Positions 8,788 to 16,387 are shown, counted from the first letter of the stretch. The stretch: 23,897 nucleotides of DNA from an uncultured Helcococcus sp. (GCA_937926545.1 CALAZW010000059.1:1-23897), one strand, 5' to 3'. A program made the numbers and translations. Notes: generated by a model from the sequence alone, not told the origin.

Positions 8788-9670
8788 GGGTGAGATTATA
8801 AAAGGGATAATTATTAAATCACAAAAAGATATCTACTATGTGGATACAGATGATAAAATATATCTTTGTAGGGCCAGGGGAGTCTTTAGGGAAAGAAAGA
8901 TAAAGCCTTTGGTAGGAGATAGGGTAGAGATCCAGGTTATAGATGCAGACAACGCCTATATAATAGATGTTTATCCTAGAAAATCTGAAACTATTAGGCC
9001 ACCTGTGGCAAATATGGATCAAATAATGCTGGTTCAGACCATAGATAATCCTAGTTTAAACTTGAATACCTTGGATAAATACCTGGTTATGTTGGAACAT
9101 TATGGCATAGATGTATTTATAGTTATAAATAAAATAGACCTGAGTAGTCAAGATGAAATTAATCGAATTAGGGATATTTATGAAAGTGCAGGTTATGATT
9201 TAGTCTTGGTAAGTGCCAAGGAAAACATTAATCTGGAGGCCCTTAATCTTAAATTAAAAAACAAAATAACTGCCATGGCAGGACCATCTGGGGTGGGGAA
9301 ATCTTCTCTTTTAAATGAACTTTCAAAAGACCACCAGGTTGAAACTGGGAAGGTAAGCAGAAAGACATCCAGGGGAAAACATACTACCAGGCATAGTGAG
9401 TTATTTTTTATAGGAGATGACACCTACATTTTGGACACTCCAGGATTTTCATCAATAGATATATCTTTTATAGATGATGAAAGGGAAGTAAAAAAATATT
9501 TTAGGGAATTTACCAGTCATGAAAAAGATTGTAGATTCCAAGACTGCATTCATATTAATGAACCACAATGTGCAGTAAAAAAACAAGTGGAAGATGAAAT
9601 AATAAAAAAGAGTAGATATGAGAATTATCTTTTTATCTACCAAGAAATAAAAAATAAGAGGAGATATTAA
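8780..9670 (+). CDS. rsgA: Ribosome small subunit-dependent GTPase RsgA (YloQ/CpgA)
   Basis: A circularly permuted GTPase of about 296 residues that acts late in 30S subunit assembly. An N-terminal OB fold (1-70) is followed by G4 NKID (117-120), G1 GPSGVGKSS (168-176), G3 DTPG (219-222) and a C-terminal zinc site Cys251, Cys256, His258, Cys264. The start is uncertain. No in-frame ATG or GTG is near the expected N terminus; TTG at 8780 gives MIRGEIIKG, which lines up well with the MPEGKI start of B. subtilis YloQ and overlaps the prkC stop. An in-frame ATG at 8732 would add 16 residues and overlap prkC by 56 bases. The gene ends one base into rpe. Confidence 0.93.
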   Translation: MIRGEIIKGIIIKSQKDIYYVDTDDKIYLCRARGVFRERKIKPLVGDRVEIQVIDADNAYIIDVYPRKSETIRPPVANMDQIMLVQTIDNPSLNLNTLDKYLVMLEHYGIDVFIVINKIDLSSQDEINRIRDIYESAGYDLVLVSAKENINLEALNLKLKNKITAMAGPSGVGKSSLLNELSKDHQVETGKVSRKTSRGKHTTRHSELFFIGDDTYILDTPGFSSIDISFIDDEREVKKYFREFTSHEKDCRFQDCIHINEPQCAVKKQVEDEIIKKSRYENYLFIYQEIKNKRRY

Positions 9671-10332
9671 TGATAGAATTAGCACCTTCATTACTTTCAG
9701 CAGATTTCTATAATTTGCAAAAGGACCTAGAAGAATTAGCAGATACAAGGGTTAAATACCTACACTTAGATGTTATGGATGGGAATTTTGTACCAAATAT
9801 TTCATTTGGACCAGGAATTATAAAGATTCTTAGAAAGAACACAGACTTTATTTTTGATACTCACTTAATGGTGGAAAATCCAGATAAGTATATTAAGGAC
9901 TTTGTAGATGCAGGAGCTGATATAATAACAGTTCACGCTGAGGCTACAAAACATTTGCATAGAACCATTCAATTGATCAAGTCCTATGGAGTAAAGGCTG
10001 GAGTTGTCTTAAATCCATCAACATCAGAAGATGTCTTGGAATATGTTTTAGAAGACATAGATCAAGTTTTGGTTATGAGTGTAAATCCAGGCTTTGGAGG
10101 TCAAAGTTTTATTGATTCATCCTTGAAAAAAATATCTAGAATTAGAAAAATGATAGATGAAAGAAATCCTAAAGTTCTACTTGAAGTCGATGGGGGAATA
10201 AAAGCTGACAACTGTAAGATGGTTATAGATGCCGGTGCAGATCTTTTAGTTTCAGGATCAGGAGTCTTTAACAAGGACGGCATTGACAAAAATGTGGAAG
10301 AATTTTATAAGGTATTTGAGGAATATAAATGA
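9670..10332 (+). CDS. rpe: Ribulose-phosphate 3-epimerase
   Basis: A 220-residue TIM-barrel epimerase that interconverts ribulose 5-phosphate and xylulose 5-phosphate in the pentose phosphate pathway. The metal and acid-base residues are visible as His32 and Asp34 in LHLDVMDGNFVP, His65 in DTHLMVE, and Asp174 in EVDGGI. The phosphate-site segment VNPGFGGQSF is intact. The ATG shares one base with the rsgA stop and is preceded by AGGAG. The rsgA-rpe-thiN order is conserved in Firmicutes. Confidence 0.96.
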   Translation: MIELAPSLLSADFYNLQKDLEELADTRVKYLHLDVMDGNFVPNISFGPGIIKILRKNTDFIFDTHLMVENPDKYIKDFVDAGADIITVHAEATKHLHRTIQLIKSYGVKAGVVLNPSTSEDVLEYVLEDIDQVLVMSVNPGFGGQSFIDSSLKKISRIRKMIDERNPKVLLEVDGGIKADNCKMVIDAGADLLVSGSGVFNKDGIDKNVEEFYKVFEEYK

Positions 10333-10961
10333 GAATATTAATTATAGCAGGAGGTAGTTTACCTCCTCTTTCTCTATTGAAAGCGGATTATTTTAATAAT
10401 AAATATATAATAGCCGTTGATGGAGGAGTGAAGTATTGCTTTGATAATAAGCTTAAAATTGATTTGGCTGTTGGGGATTTTGACTCTATAGATGAAGCCA
10501 CCAAGGACCTAATGGTTGAGAAAAACATTAATAAAAGGGAGTTTCCAGCAGATAAGGATATGACAGATTTTGAATTAGCCTTGTCCATGGCTGTAGACAT
10601 GGATGCAAACCATATAACTATTTGGGGAGCAACTGGTAGCAGGTTAGACCACACCATGATAAATGTCCAACTACTAAAAAAGTATCACAGAAGGGGTAAG
10701 CAAATAAAAATAGTGGATAGGACCAATGAAATCATATATGCCAATGAGAGTCTTGAAATAGATAGAAACGACAAGTTCTATATATCTATAGTTCCCACTG
10801 ATAAAAAGGCTATCTTCTCTCTAAGAGGCGTTAAATGGCCTCTAACTAGACATGAGATTGAATATGGGTCATCTTTTACCATATCCAATGAAATAGTAGA
10901 AGATAAGGCAAAAATAGACATAGAAAAAGGGGATATATTTATCTTTTTAAGTAGAGATTAA
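10329..10961 (+). CDS. thiN: Thiamine pyrophosphokinase (thiamine diphosphokinase)
   Basis: A 210-residue enzyme that makes thiamine diphosphate from thiamine and ATP. Family motifs: VDGG at 30-33, GDFDSID at 49-55, the DKDMTDFELAL segment from 75, and WGATGSRLDH at 99-108, which carry the metal and substrate contacts known for this fold. Its ATG overlaps the rpe stop (ATGA). It is the last gene of the plus-strand operon, and its final 15 bases overlap the 3' end of the opposing GIY-YIG gene. No TPP riboswitch precedes it, as expected for an internal operon gene. Confidence 0.94.
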   Translation: MRILIIAGGSLPPLSLLKADYFNNKYIIAVDGGVKYCFDNKLKIDLAVGDFDSIDEATKDLMVEKNINKREFPADKDMTDFELALSMAVDMDANHITIWGATGSRLDHTMINVQLLKKYHRRGKQIKIVDRTNEIIYANESLEIDRNDKFYISIVPTDKKAIFSLRGVKWPLTRHEIEYGSSFTISNEIVEDKAKIDIEKGDIFIFLSRD

Positions 10962-11225
10962 TATATCTCCTATTTTTATCTTACCCTCTATAAGTTTTAA
11001 TTTATTTGGCCTGGTCAATTGCTTAATTTTATATTCTAGACTTAGGGCTTGAGATTTACTTTCACACTTATGGGAAAAGACATATTCTACTGGAAGTCTA
11101 GCCCTGGTGTATTTGGCGCCCTTTCCACTATTATGGACCTTTAACCTTTTTTCCAAATTGGTAGTATAGCCAGTGTAGAGACTTTGGTCACTGCATTTTA
11201 AAATATAGACATAGTTATCAGTCAT
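10947..11225 (-). CDS. GIY-YIG nuclease family protein (YazA/YhbQ, UPF0213 type)
   Basis: A small 92-residue single-domain GIY-YIG protein. The signature appears as YVYILKCSDQSLYTGYTTNL near the N terminus, followed by the Arg of KRLKVHNSGKGAKYT and a downstream Glu in VEYVF. Members are thought to be structure-specific DNA nucleases, but the precise role is not established. The start overlaps the end of recX by eight bases, so the two are probably co-translated; both names point to DNA repair or recombination. The 3' end overlaps thiN on the opposite strand. Confidence 0.9.
   Translation of the reverse strand: MTDNYVYILKCSDQSLYTGYTTNLEKRLKVHNSGKGAKYTRARLPVEYVFSHKCESKSQALSLEYKIKQLTRPNKLKLIEGKIKIGDILIST
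10952..10977 (+). terminator. Possible terminator at the end of thiN
   Basis: TAGAGAT and ATCTCCTA can form a 7-bp stem with one bulged base and a TAATAT loop, followed by TTTTT. It overlaps the ends of both convergent genes. The stem is weak and has only two or three G-C pairs. Confidence 0.4.
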
Positions 11226-11832
11226 AGACTTCTCCTAGGGCCCTTGATATGGTATAGGAATCAAATCCATTTGATGCCAGGTACCTATAGACCTTAGATT
11301 TTTCCTTGTAGTCATTTAGATCTAGTTTCTTATACTTTTTTTCTATTAAAAACTTACAATTCTCCAGTTCTAAATCAGGATCTAAGTCTTCTATAAGAGA
11401 GTCAATTAAACTACTACTTAATCCTTTTTGTATTAATTTATACTTGGTCTTTTTTCTGGAAAACTTTTTATTGTAAACATAGCTATCCATAAGTTCCTTG
11501 GCATATCTTTCATCATCAATAAGATGGTTTCTCTTATAGAGCTCAATTACCTCATCTATAATGTCTTGGTCTATATGCTCTTTGTAAAGTCTACTTGCTA
11601 TTTCACTTTCAGTCCTAGGCTTATAGTTGATATAGTTACCAGCTATAGACTTGGCCTTGATAAACATATCTTCTCTTTTGATTTTATCTAAAGTCTCTTG
11701 ACTTATTTCTTCTTGTTTTTTAATTTTTAATCCTTCATAGACCTCATAGGAGACCAAATATGTTTTATTGTCATCAAAGGTCAACTTAAAGGCTGATTTG
11801 GATTCGTCATATTTTATACTCTCTATAAACAT
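11218..11832 (-). CDS. recX: Regulatory protein RecX
   Basis: A 204-residue helical protein of the RecX family, which binds RecA filaments and modulates recombination. The central part contains the typical RPRTESEIASRLYKEH-like helix (here YKPRTESEIASRL) and ERYAKELMDSYV, followed by repeats of the three-helix RecX module. The N-terminal 65 residues are a beta-rich extension seen in Firmicutes members. The ATG follows GGAGGA. A strong minus-strand terminator ends six bases before this ribosome binding site, leaving no room for a promoter, so transcription must start inside or upstream of crt. Confidence 0.9.
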   Translation of the reverse strand: MFIESIKYDESKSAFKLTFDDNKTYLVSYEVYEGLKIKKQEEISQETLDKIKREDMFIKAKSIAGNYINYKPRTESEIASRLYKEHIDQDIIDEVIELYKRNHLIDDERYAKELMDSYVYNKKFSRKKTKYKLIQKGLSSSLIDSLIEDLDPDLELENCKFLIEKKYKKLDLNDYKEKSKVYRYLASNGFDSYTISRALGEVYD

Positions 11833-11846
11833 TATTCCTCCATAAT

Positions 11847-11870
11847 AAAAAAGGCGACTAAAAGTCGCCT
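11847..11870 (-). terminator. Intrinsic terminator after the hbd-crt operon
   Basis: On the minus strand AGGCGACT and AGTCGCCT form a perfect 8-bp, GC-rich stem with a TTT loop, followed by a run of six T. It starts 10 bases after the crt stop. Confidence 0.9.
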
Positions 11871-11880
11871 ATAATAATTA

Positions 11881-12657
11881 CTATTTTCTTTTGAAGGAAG
11901 CTTTTTGTTTTTCAACAAAGGCTGTCATTCCTTCTTTTTGATCTTCTGTTGCAAATAGGGTACCAAACATTTCTGCCTCCATAACGATACCTTGATTTAT
12001 TGGCATATCTTGGCCCAGGTTGATAGCTTTTTTAGAAGCTTCAACAGCTAGAGGAGCATTTGATGCAATTTTCTTAGCTAACTTTTTAGCTTCTTCTAAT
12101 ACATCTTCTTCAACTACCTTGTTTAATAGACCTATTTCATAAGCTCTATCTGCCTTGATAATACCACCAGTAAAGATCAGTTCTTTTGCGATACCATCTC
12201 CTACAATTCTTACAAGTCTTTGAGTTCCACCAAATCCAGGAGTTATTCCTAGACCTACTTCTGGTTGACCAAATCTTGCTGAAGCATCACCAAGTCTAAT
12301 ATCACAAGACATGGCAAGTTCGCATCCACCACCTAGAGTAAATCCTCTGATAGCAGCTATTGTAGGTTGTCTTAAATTTTCTAATTTGTGGAAAACATTA
12401 TTTCCTAGCTCAGAGAAATTTCTTCCCTCGTAAGCATTAAGGTCTTTCATTTCTTTAATGTCAGCACCAGCTACGAAAGCTTTTTCACCAGCTCCTGTTA
12501 CTACAACAGCATTAATTTTTTCGTCATTATTAACTTGGTCAATAACTTCGTCCAAGGCCTTTAATACATTTGAATTTAAAGCATTAAGGCTTTTTGGATT
12601 ATTAATAGTAACAACAGCTATATTATCTTCTCTTTCAAGTAAAACTAAATCTGTCAT
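11881..12657 (-). CDS. crt: 3-hydroxybutyryl-CoA dehydratase (crotonase)
   Basis: A 258-residue enoyl-CoA hydratase family enzyme that reversibly dehydrates 3-hydroxybutyryl-CoA to crotonyl-CoA. The oxyanion-hole loop is AFVAGADIKEM, and the two catalytic glutamates are visible as Glu113 in GGGCELAM and Glu133 in QPEVGLG. It lies 18 bases downstream of hbd, behind an AAAGGAG ribosome binding site, and ends at a strong terminator. Pairing with hbd points to the butyrate (or crotonyl-CoA) branch rather than fatty acid degradation. Thiolase, butyryl-CoA dehydrogenase and Etf genes are not in the window. Confidence 0.94.
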   Translation of the reverse strand: MTDLVLLEREDNIAVVTINNPKSLNALNSNVLKALDEVIDQVNNDEKINAVVVTGAGEKAFVAGADIKEMKDLNAYEGRNFSELGNNVFHKLENLRQPTIAAIRGFTLGGGCELAMSCDIRLGDASARFGQPEVGLGITPGFGGTQRLVRIVGDGIAKELIFTGGIIKADRAYEIGLLNKVVEEDVLEEAKKLAKKIASNAPLAVEASKKAINLGQDMPINQGIVMEAEMFGTLFATEDQKEGMTAFVEKQKASFKRK

Positions 12658-12675
12658 TGTATATATACTCCTTTA

Positions 12676-13530
12676 TTATTTACTGTAGTCGTAGAATCCT
12701 CTACCAGTTTTAATTCCTAAGTAACCTGCTTCAACGTGTTTAACTAGTAGTGGGCAAGCTCTGTATTTAGGATCTCTAAATTGAGTATATAAAACATTCA
12801 TGATAGCAAGAACAACATCTAATCCGATATAGTCTGCAAGTGCTATAGGTCCCATAGGGTGGTTAGCACCTAATTTCATTGAAGTATCAATTTCTTCTGC
12901 TGTAGCAACGCCTTCATATAGGGCGAAAATTGCTTCGTTAATCATAGGTATTAATAATCTATTTACAGCAAAACCTGGTGAGTCTTTAATTTCAACTGGT
13001 GTTTTGCCTAAATTCTTACTTAATTCAACAACTAAAGCTGTAGTTTCATCGCTAGTGTTTAAGCCTCTAATAACTTCAACTAATTTCATAACTGGTACTG
13101 GGTTGAAGAAGTGCATTCCAATAACCTTATCAGGTCTATTAGTTGCTGCAGCAATATCAGTGATTGATAATGATGAAGTGTTTGTAGCTAAGATAGCTCC
13201 TTCTGGTGCATATTCATCAAGTTCTCTAAAGATAGAAAGTTTAATGTCTCTATTTTCAGTAGCTGCTTCAATTATTAATTGACAGTCCTTAGCGTCTTTT
13301 TTATCAGTAGATGTAGTAATTCTCTTTAAAGAAGCTTCTTTATCTTCTTCAGTCATTCTACCTTTTTCAACGTTTCTACCGTAGTTTTTTTCAAGTTTAG
13401 CCATAGCCTTATCTAATGATTCTTGTCTCATTTCGTTCATAACTACTTCATAGCCATTTTGTGCTAAAATTTGAATGATTCCTGAGCCCATTGCTCCAGA
13501 TCCAACTACCATAACCTTTTTAATTTCCAT
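12676..13530 (-). CDS. hbd: 3-hydroxybutyryl-CoA dehydrogenase
   Basis: A 284-residue NAD(P)H-dependent dehydrogenase that reduces acetoacetyl-CoA to 3-hydroxybutyryl-CoA. The dinucleotide loop is VVGSGAMGSGI (8-18), the catalytic region is NTSSLSITDIA and MHFFNPVPVMKLVEVI with His140 and Glu152, and the C-terminal dimer domain begins around 185 with SPGFAVNRLL. The ATG follows GGAGGG at a normal distance. All 12 arginine codons are AGA, in contrast to frequent AGG in priA or rsmB, which suggests strong expression. Gene order hbd-crt with a private promoter and terminator indicates a two-gene operon. Confidence 0.95.
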   Translation of the reverse strand: MEIKKVMVVGSGAMGSGIIQILAQNGYEVVMNEMRQESLDKAMAKLEKNYGRNVEKGRMTEEDKEASLKRITTSTDKKDAKDCQLIIEAATENRDIKLSIFRELDEYAPEGAILATNTSSLSITDIAAATNRPDKVIGMHFFNPVPVMKLVEVIRGLNTSDETTALVVELSKNLGKTPVEIKDSPGFAVNRLLIPMINEAIFALYEGVATAEEIDTSMKLGANHPMGPIALADYIGLDVVLAIMNVLYTQFRDPKYRACPLLVKHVEAGYLGIKTGRGFYDYSK

Positions 13531-13581
13531 AACAGTATCCCTCCATAAATATAAGTTATATTTTCAGTTTTTTTACAATTT

Positions 13582-13601
13582 GGCAATCGATATCAATTGC
13601 C
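13582..13601. promoter_or_regulatory. Palindromic operator candidate upstream of hbd
   Basis: GGCAATCGATATCAATTGCC is a 20-base inverted repeat with one mismatched pair (9 of 10 pairs match). It lies a few bases downstream of the predicted transcription start of hbd-crt, so a bound repressor would block early elongation. It is not an intrinsic terminator because no T tract follows. Confidence 0.5.
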
Positions 13602-13611
13602 CTCAATAAAC

Positions 13612-13640
13612 ATAATAGCATAGACTAATCTTTATTTAAA
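13612..13640 (-). promoter_or_regulatory. Promoter of hbd-crt
   Basis: On the minus strand TTTAAA, a 17-base spacer and TATTAT form a sigma-A-like promoter, with an extended -10 TGC (TATGCTATTAT). The predicted start is near 13605, about 75 bases before the hbd ATG. Confidence 0.55.
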
Positions 13641-13655
13641 GCGCAAGTTTAATTT

Positions 13656-15011
13656 TTAACAATTAATTATATATCCACTTATGAAGATAAGCATGATAAT
13701 CAAGGGAATTATATAGCTATAGTAAAACTTGCTTTTGGCTGGAAACTTTGGTCCCAGTCCAGTGTTAACTTCTGTCATAAAATTATCAAAACCCCAGGCC
13801 CTTTTTGATGTGGCAAATAAGACATAGCCTAGAGAACCAAGGGGAAGTAGATTGGAACTAACTATAAAGTCATAAAGGTCTAACATATTTGTTCCCGCAC
13901 CCATGGGGTGGATATGGTCTAACAGGTTAAAGCCAAAGATAACAGGAAGAGAGCCTAATAAAATTATGAAAAAATTAATAAAAATACTCTTCTTTCTTGA
14001 AAGCTTAAAGCGTCTGGTAAAGTTGGCTATGATGGATTCAAAGACAGCTATAACTGTAGATATTGAGGCAAAGGTCATAAATATAAAAAAGATAACTCCC
14101 CAAAATCTACCAAAGGCCATATTATTAAAGACCTCAGGAAGAACTATAAAGATCAAACTAGGTCCAGTTTTAGCATCTATAGAGTAGGCAGTTGTGGCAG
14201 GAAAAATCATTAGCCCAGCTAAAAAGGCTATAAAAGTATCTAGAGAAGCCACATAGATAGACTCTTGTAGAATAGTGTGGTCCTTATTGGTTCTTGAACC
14301 AAATATAGCCAGGGCACCAACTCCCAAACTCAGAGTAAAGAAAGCCTGATTCATAGCTTCATAAATTATTTTTAACAGTCCTATATCTCTTATATGGTCC
14401 ATGTTTGGTACCAGGTAAAACTTAAGGCCTTCCATGGCATTATCCAGTCTTAAACTATTTATCACTAGAAGAATGATGGTTACAAAAAGTAAGATCATCA
14501 CCTTGGATATGATTTTTTCTACACCTTGGTTAAAACCCTTAGAAAGGATATAAAAACCTATAAGGATGGTAAAAATAGTGTAGAAGAGCATAGATTTATA
14601 GTCTAAAAGCATATTGGCAAAACTTTGTTCAGTTGTTTCCAATAGAATGTCTCCGCTTAAAAACTTAAAAATATAGGAAATTATCCAGCCGGTTATTACC
14701 ACGTAGAAAAACATTAAAATATAAGTTCCAATAAGTCCCATCCAGCCTAAAATATTCCATTTTTTATTTTTTTGACCTAATTTACCAAATGCTTCTATGG
14801 GAGGACTCTGGCTGGCCCTACCAACAGCAAACTCTGTATTCATTACAGGTATGCCTAAAAGCAGTAAGAAAATTAGATAAATGATAACAAAAATAGCGCC
14901 TCCGTACTTGCCTACGACATAGGGAAAGCGCCAAATATTTCCTAGTCCAATTGCTGAACCAGCTGATAATAAAATAAAGCCGATTCTTGAATTAAATTTT
15001 TCTTTTTCCAT
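13656..15011 (-). CDS. Sodium-dependent transporter of the NSS/SNF family
   Basis: A 451-residue polytopic membrane protein of the neurotransmitter:sodium symporter family, whose bacterial members take up amino acids with Na+. The unwound TM1 signature SAGSAIGLGNIWRFPY is at 16-31. I count 11 hydrophobic segments, the last ending at the C terminus, which matches the 11-TM bacterial type (for example MhsT) rather than 12-TM LeuT. The substrate cannot be read from the sequence. The start is ATG 15011, preceded by GGAGGTG (15015-15021); an in-frame TTG at 15023 lies at the edge of that site. A TGATAGAAT extended -10 lies about 25 bases upstream. No clear terminator follows before the hbd promoter. 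Confidence 0.93.
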   Translation of the reverse strand: MEKEKFNSRIGFILLSAGSAIGLGNIWRFPYVVGKYGGAIFVIIYLIFLLLLGIPVMNTEFAVGRASQSPPIEAFGKLGQKNKKWNILGWMGLIGTYILMFFYVVITGWIISYIFKFLSGDILLETTEQSFANMLLDYKSMLFYTIFTILIGFYILSKGFNQGVEKIISKVMILLFVTIILLVINSLRLDNAMEGLKFYLVPNMDHIRDIGLLKIIYEAMNQAFFTLSLGVGALAIFGSRTNKDHTILQESIYVASLDTFIAFLAGLMIFPATTAYSIDAKTGPSLIFIVLPEVFNNMAFGRFWGVIFFIFMTFASISTVIAVFESIIANFTRRFKLSRKKSIFINFFIILLGSLPVIFGFNLLDHIHPMGAGTNMLDLYDFIVSSNLLPLGSLGYVLFATSKRAWGFDNFMTEVNTGLGPKFPAKSKFYYSYIIPLIIMLIFISGYIINC

Positions 15012-15035
15012 AAACACCTCCAAATTATTTAATCT

Positions 15036-15044
15036 ATTCTATCA
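15036..15044 (-). promoter_or_regulatory. Possible extended -10 promoter of the NSS transporter gene
   Basis: On the minus strand TGATAGAAT has the TGN extension and five of six -10 bases. No convincing -35 is present at 17 bases, so the call is tentative. Confidence 0.3.
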
Positions 15045-15112
15045 TTATTTTAGAAAAAAATATAGTTATTACAATTTAAAAATATATATTCACTAAAAGA
15101 AACCAGCTTTAG

Positions 15113-15121
15113 TGGTATAAT
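15113..15121 (+). promoter_or_regulatory. Extended -10 promoter of the HAD phosphatase gene
   Basis: TGGTATAAT is a perfect extended -10 (TATAAT at 15116-15121). There is no -35 consensus at the right distance. The upstream dyad CACTAAA-N10-TTTAGTG (15091-15114) ends inside the TG element. Confidence 0.55.
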
Positions 15122-15151
15122 AGATATAGTTATATTGCTAGGGAGGATTGA

Positions 15152-15820
15152 ATGGTAAAAGACTTATTTAAAGATACAAAAACTATATATTTTGATTTTG
15201 ACGGTACCCTTCACAATACCATAAAGATTTATGGTCAGAGTTTAAGAAAGGGCTATGAATTCTTAGTAGAAAATAAGGCTGTAGAAGATAGACATATCTC
15301 AGATGAAGAAGCCAAGTCTTGGTTGGGCTATAATGTTAATGACATGTGGGATGATTTTCTTCCCCAGGTCGACGAAGATTTAAAGGACCAGGCTAAAAGA
15401 ATTGTTGGAGAGAATCTAAATAAACTTTTGGTAGAGGGCCATGGCGAGCTTTATCCCCATGCTAAATACGTTTTAGAGACCTTGGATAAGAGGGGCTATA
15501 AGATGATTTATTTGAGCAATTGTAAAAATGTTTATAAAAAATCAGTTATGAAGGCCTTTGGGATTGAAAAGTATTTTGATGAGACAATTTGTTCAGAAAG
15601 TTTTAACTGGATGTTAAAAGAAGATATAGTAGGCCAGATTAGATCAGATTACCCTGAGGAGCAGATTTTTGTAGGAGATAGGTTTCATGATATGGAAGCT
15701 GGTAAGGCAAATGGTCTTAAGACTGTATTTTGTTCCTATGGATTTGGATCATATAAAGAAGGTAAGGATGCTACTGTTGCCATCAGTGATATAATAGAAT
15801 TACTAGATTTATTACCTTAA
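15152..15820 (+). CDS. HAD-superfamily hydrolase, phosphoglycolate phosphatase-like
   Basis: A 222-residue HAD phosphatase with an alpha-helical cap (subfamily I). Motif I is FDFDGTLHNT with nucleophile Asp15 and acid Asp17, motif II is YLSNCKN with Ser122, a lysine follows near 156, and motif III is VGDRFHDMEAGKANGL with Gly175-Asp176 and Asp180. This layout matches the Gph/PgmB-like group, but the substrate is not predictable. The ATG is five bases after GGGAGG. A GNAT gene follows after 14 bases, and the two share a terminator. Confidence 0.9.
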   Translation: MVKDLFKDTKTIYFDFDGTLHNTIKIYGQSLRKGYEFLVENKAVEDRHISDEEAKSWLGYNVNDMWDDFLPQVDEDLKDQAKRIVGENLNKLLVEGHGELYPHAKYVLETLDKRGYKMIYLSNCKNVYKKSVMKAFGIEKYFDETICSESFNWMLKEDIVGQIRSDYPEEQIFVGDRFHDMEAGKANGLKTVFCSYGFGSYKEGKDATVAISDIIELLDLLP

Positions 15821-15834
15821 GAAAGAAGGATTTT

Positions 15835-16350
15835 ATGAAGTTTGAAGGAAAAGAAATATATATAGGAAATTTAGAAAGAAATGATTTTGAGATTATTTGG
15901 GATGAATATGAGTATGACCATGAGGCGGCCTATGAAAGGGTTAACTATTCTCTTTCCAAGGACAAGGGCCTAGAGTTCTACCAAGAGATTCAAGCCCACC
16001 AAGGAGAAACAAGCCTTTATATGGGGATATTCAATAAAAAGCCTCTAGGCTACATAGCTCTAAAAGATATTGATAAGATTAATAGGTCGGCTTCTATAGA
16101 ACTTGTGATTGGAAAATTAGCCAACAGGAATAAGGGCTATGGAAGAGAAGCCTTAAGCCTTATGGTTGACTATGCTTTTACTTACCTGGGTTTGGAAAGG
16201 CTTACCATTGACATATTAGAAAACAACAAGCCCCTTAAAAACATTACAGAAAAGCAAGAGTTTAAGCTGGAAGGAATTGAAAAGAAGGCTGTTTATTATA
16301 GGGGTAAAAAGATTAATAGGTTAAATTATGCTCTATTAAAGGAAATATAA
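15835..16350 (+). CDS. GNAT family N-acetyltransferase
   Basis: A 171-residue acetyltransferase with the acetyl-CoA pyrophosphate loop NRNKGYGREAL (97-107), followed by the ERLTIDILENN strand and a helix typical of RimJ/RimL-like GNAT proteins. The substrate could be a ribosomal protein N terminus, a small molecule or an antibiotic; the sequence does not decide. It starts with ATG after AAAGGA, is co-transcribed with the HAD gene and is followed by an intrinsic terminator. Confidence 0.88.
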   Translation: MKFEGKEIYIGNLERNDFEIIWDEYEYDHEAAYERVNYSLSKDKGLEFYQEIQAHQGETSLYMGIFNKKPLGYIALKDIDKINRSASIELVIGKLANRNKGYGREALSLMVDYAFTYLGLERLTIDILENNKPLKNITEKQEFKLEGIEKKAVYYRGKKINRLNYALLKEI

Positions 16351-16357
16351 GAAGTTT

Positions 16358-16387
16358 AAGTGGTAGCTGGTCTGCCACTTTTAATTT
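16358..16387 (+). terminator. Terminator of the HAD-GNAT operon
   Basis: AAGTGGTAG and CTGCCACTT form a 9-bp stem with one G-T pair around a CTGGT loop, followed by TTAATTT. The U tract is short and broken, so efficiency may be moderate. Confidence 0.65.

Noticed and set aside
9452..9748. A 98-codon minus-strand open frame opposite rsgA and rpe
   Set aside because: It is antisense to two well-supported genes, rich in hydrophobic residues as expected from an AT-rich complement, and matches no family I recognise.
13647..13662. A Rex-like half-site (TTGTTAA on the minus strand) upstream of the hbd promoter
   Set aside because: Only one half matches; the second arm (TTAAAC) and the spacing of three bases do not fit TTGTTAA-N4-TTAACAA, and such AT-rich strings arise easily by chance.
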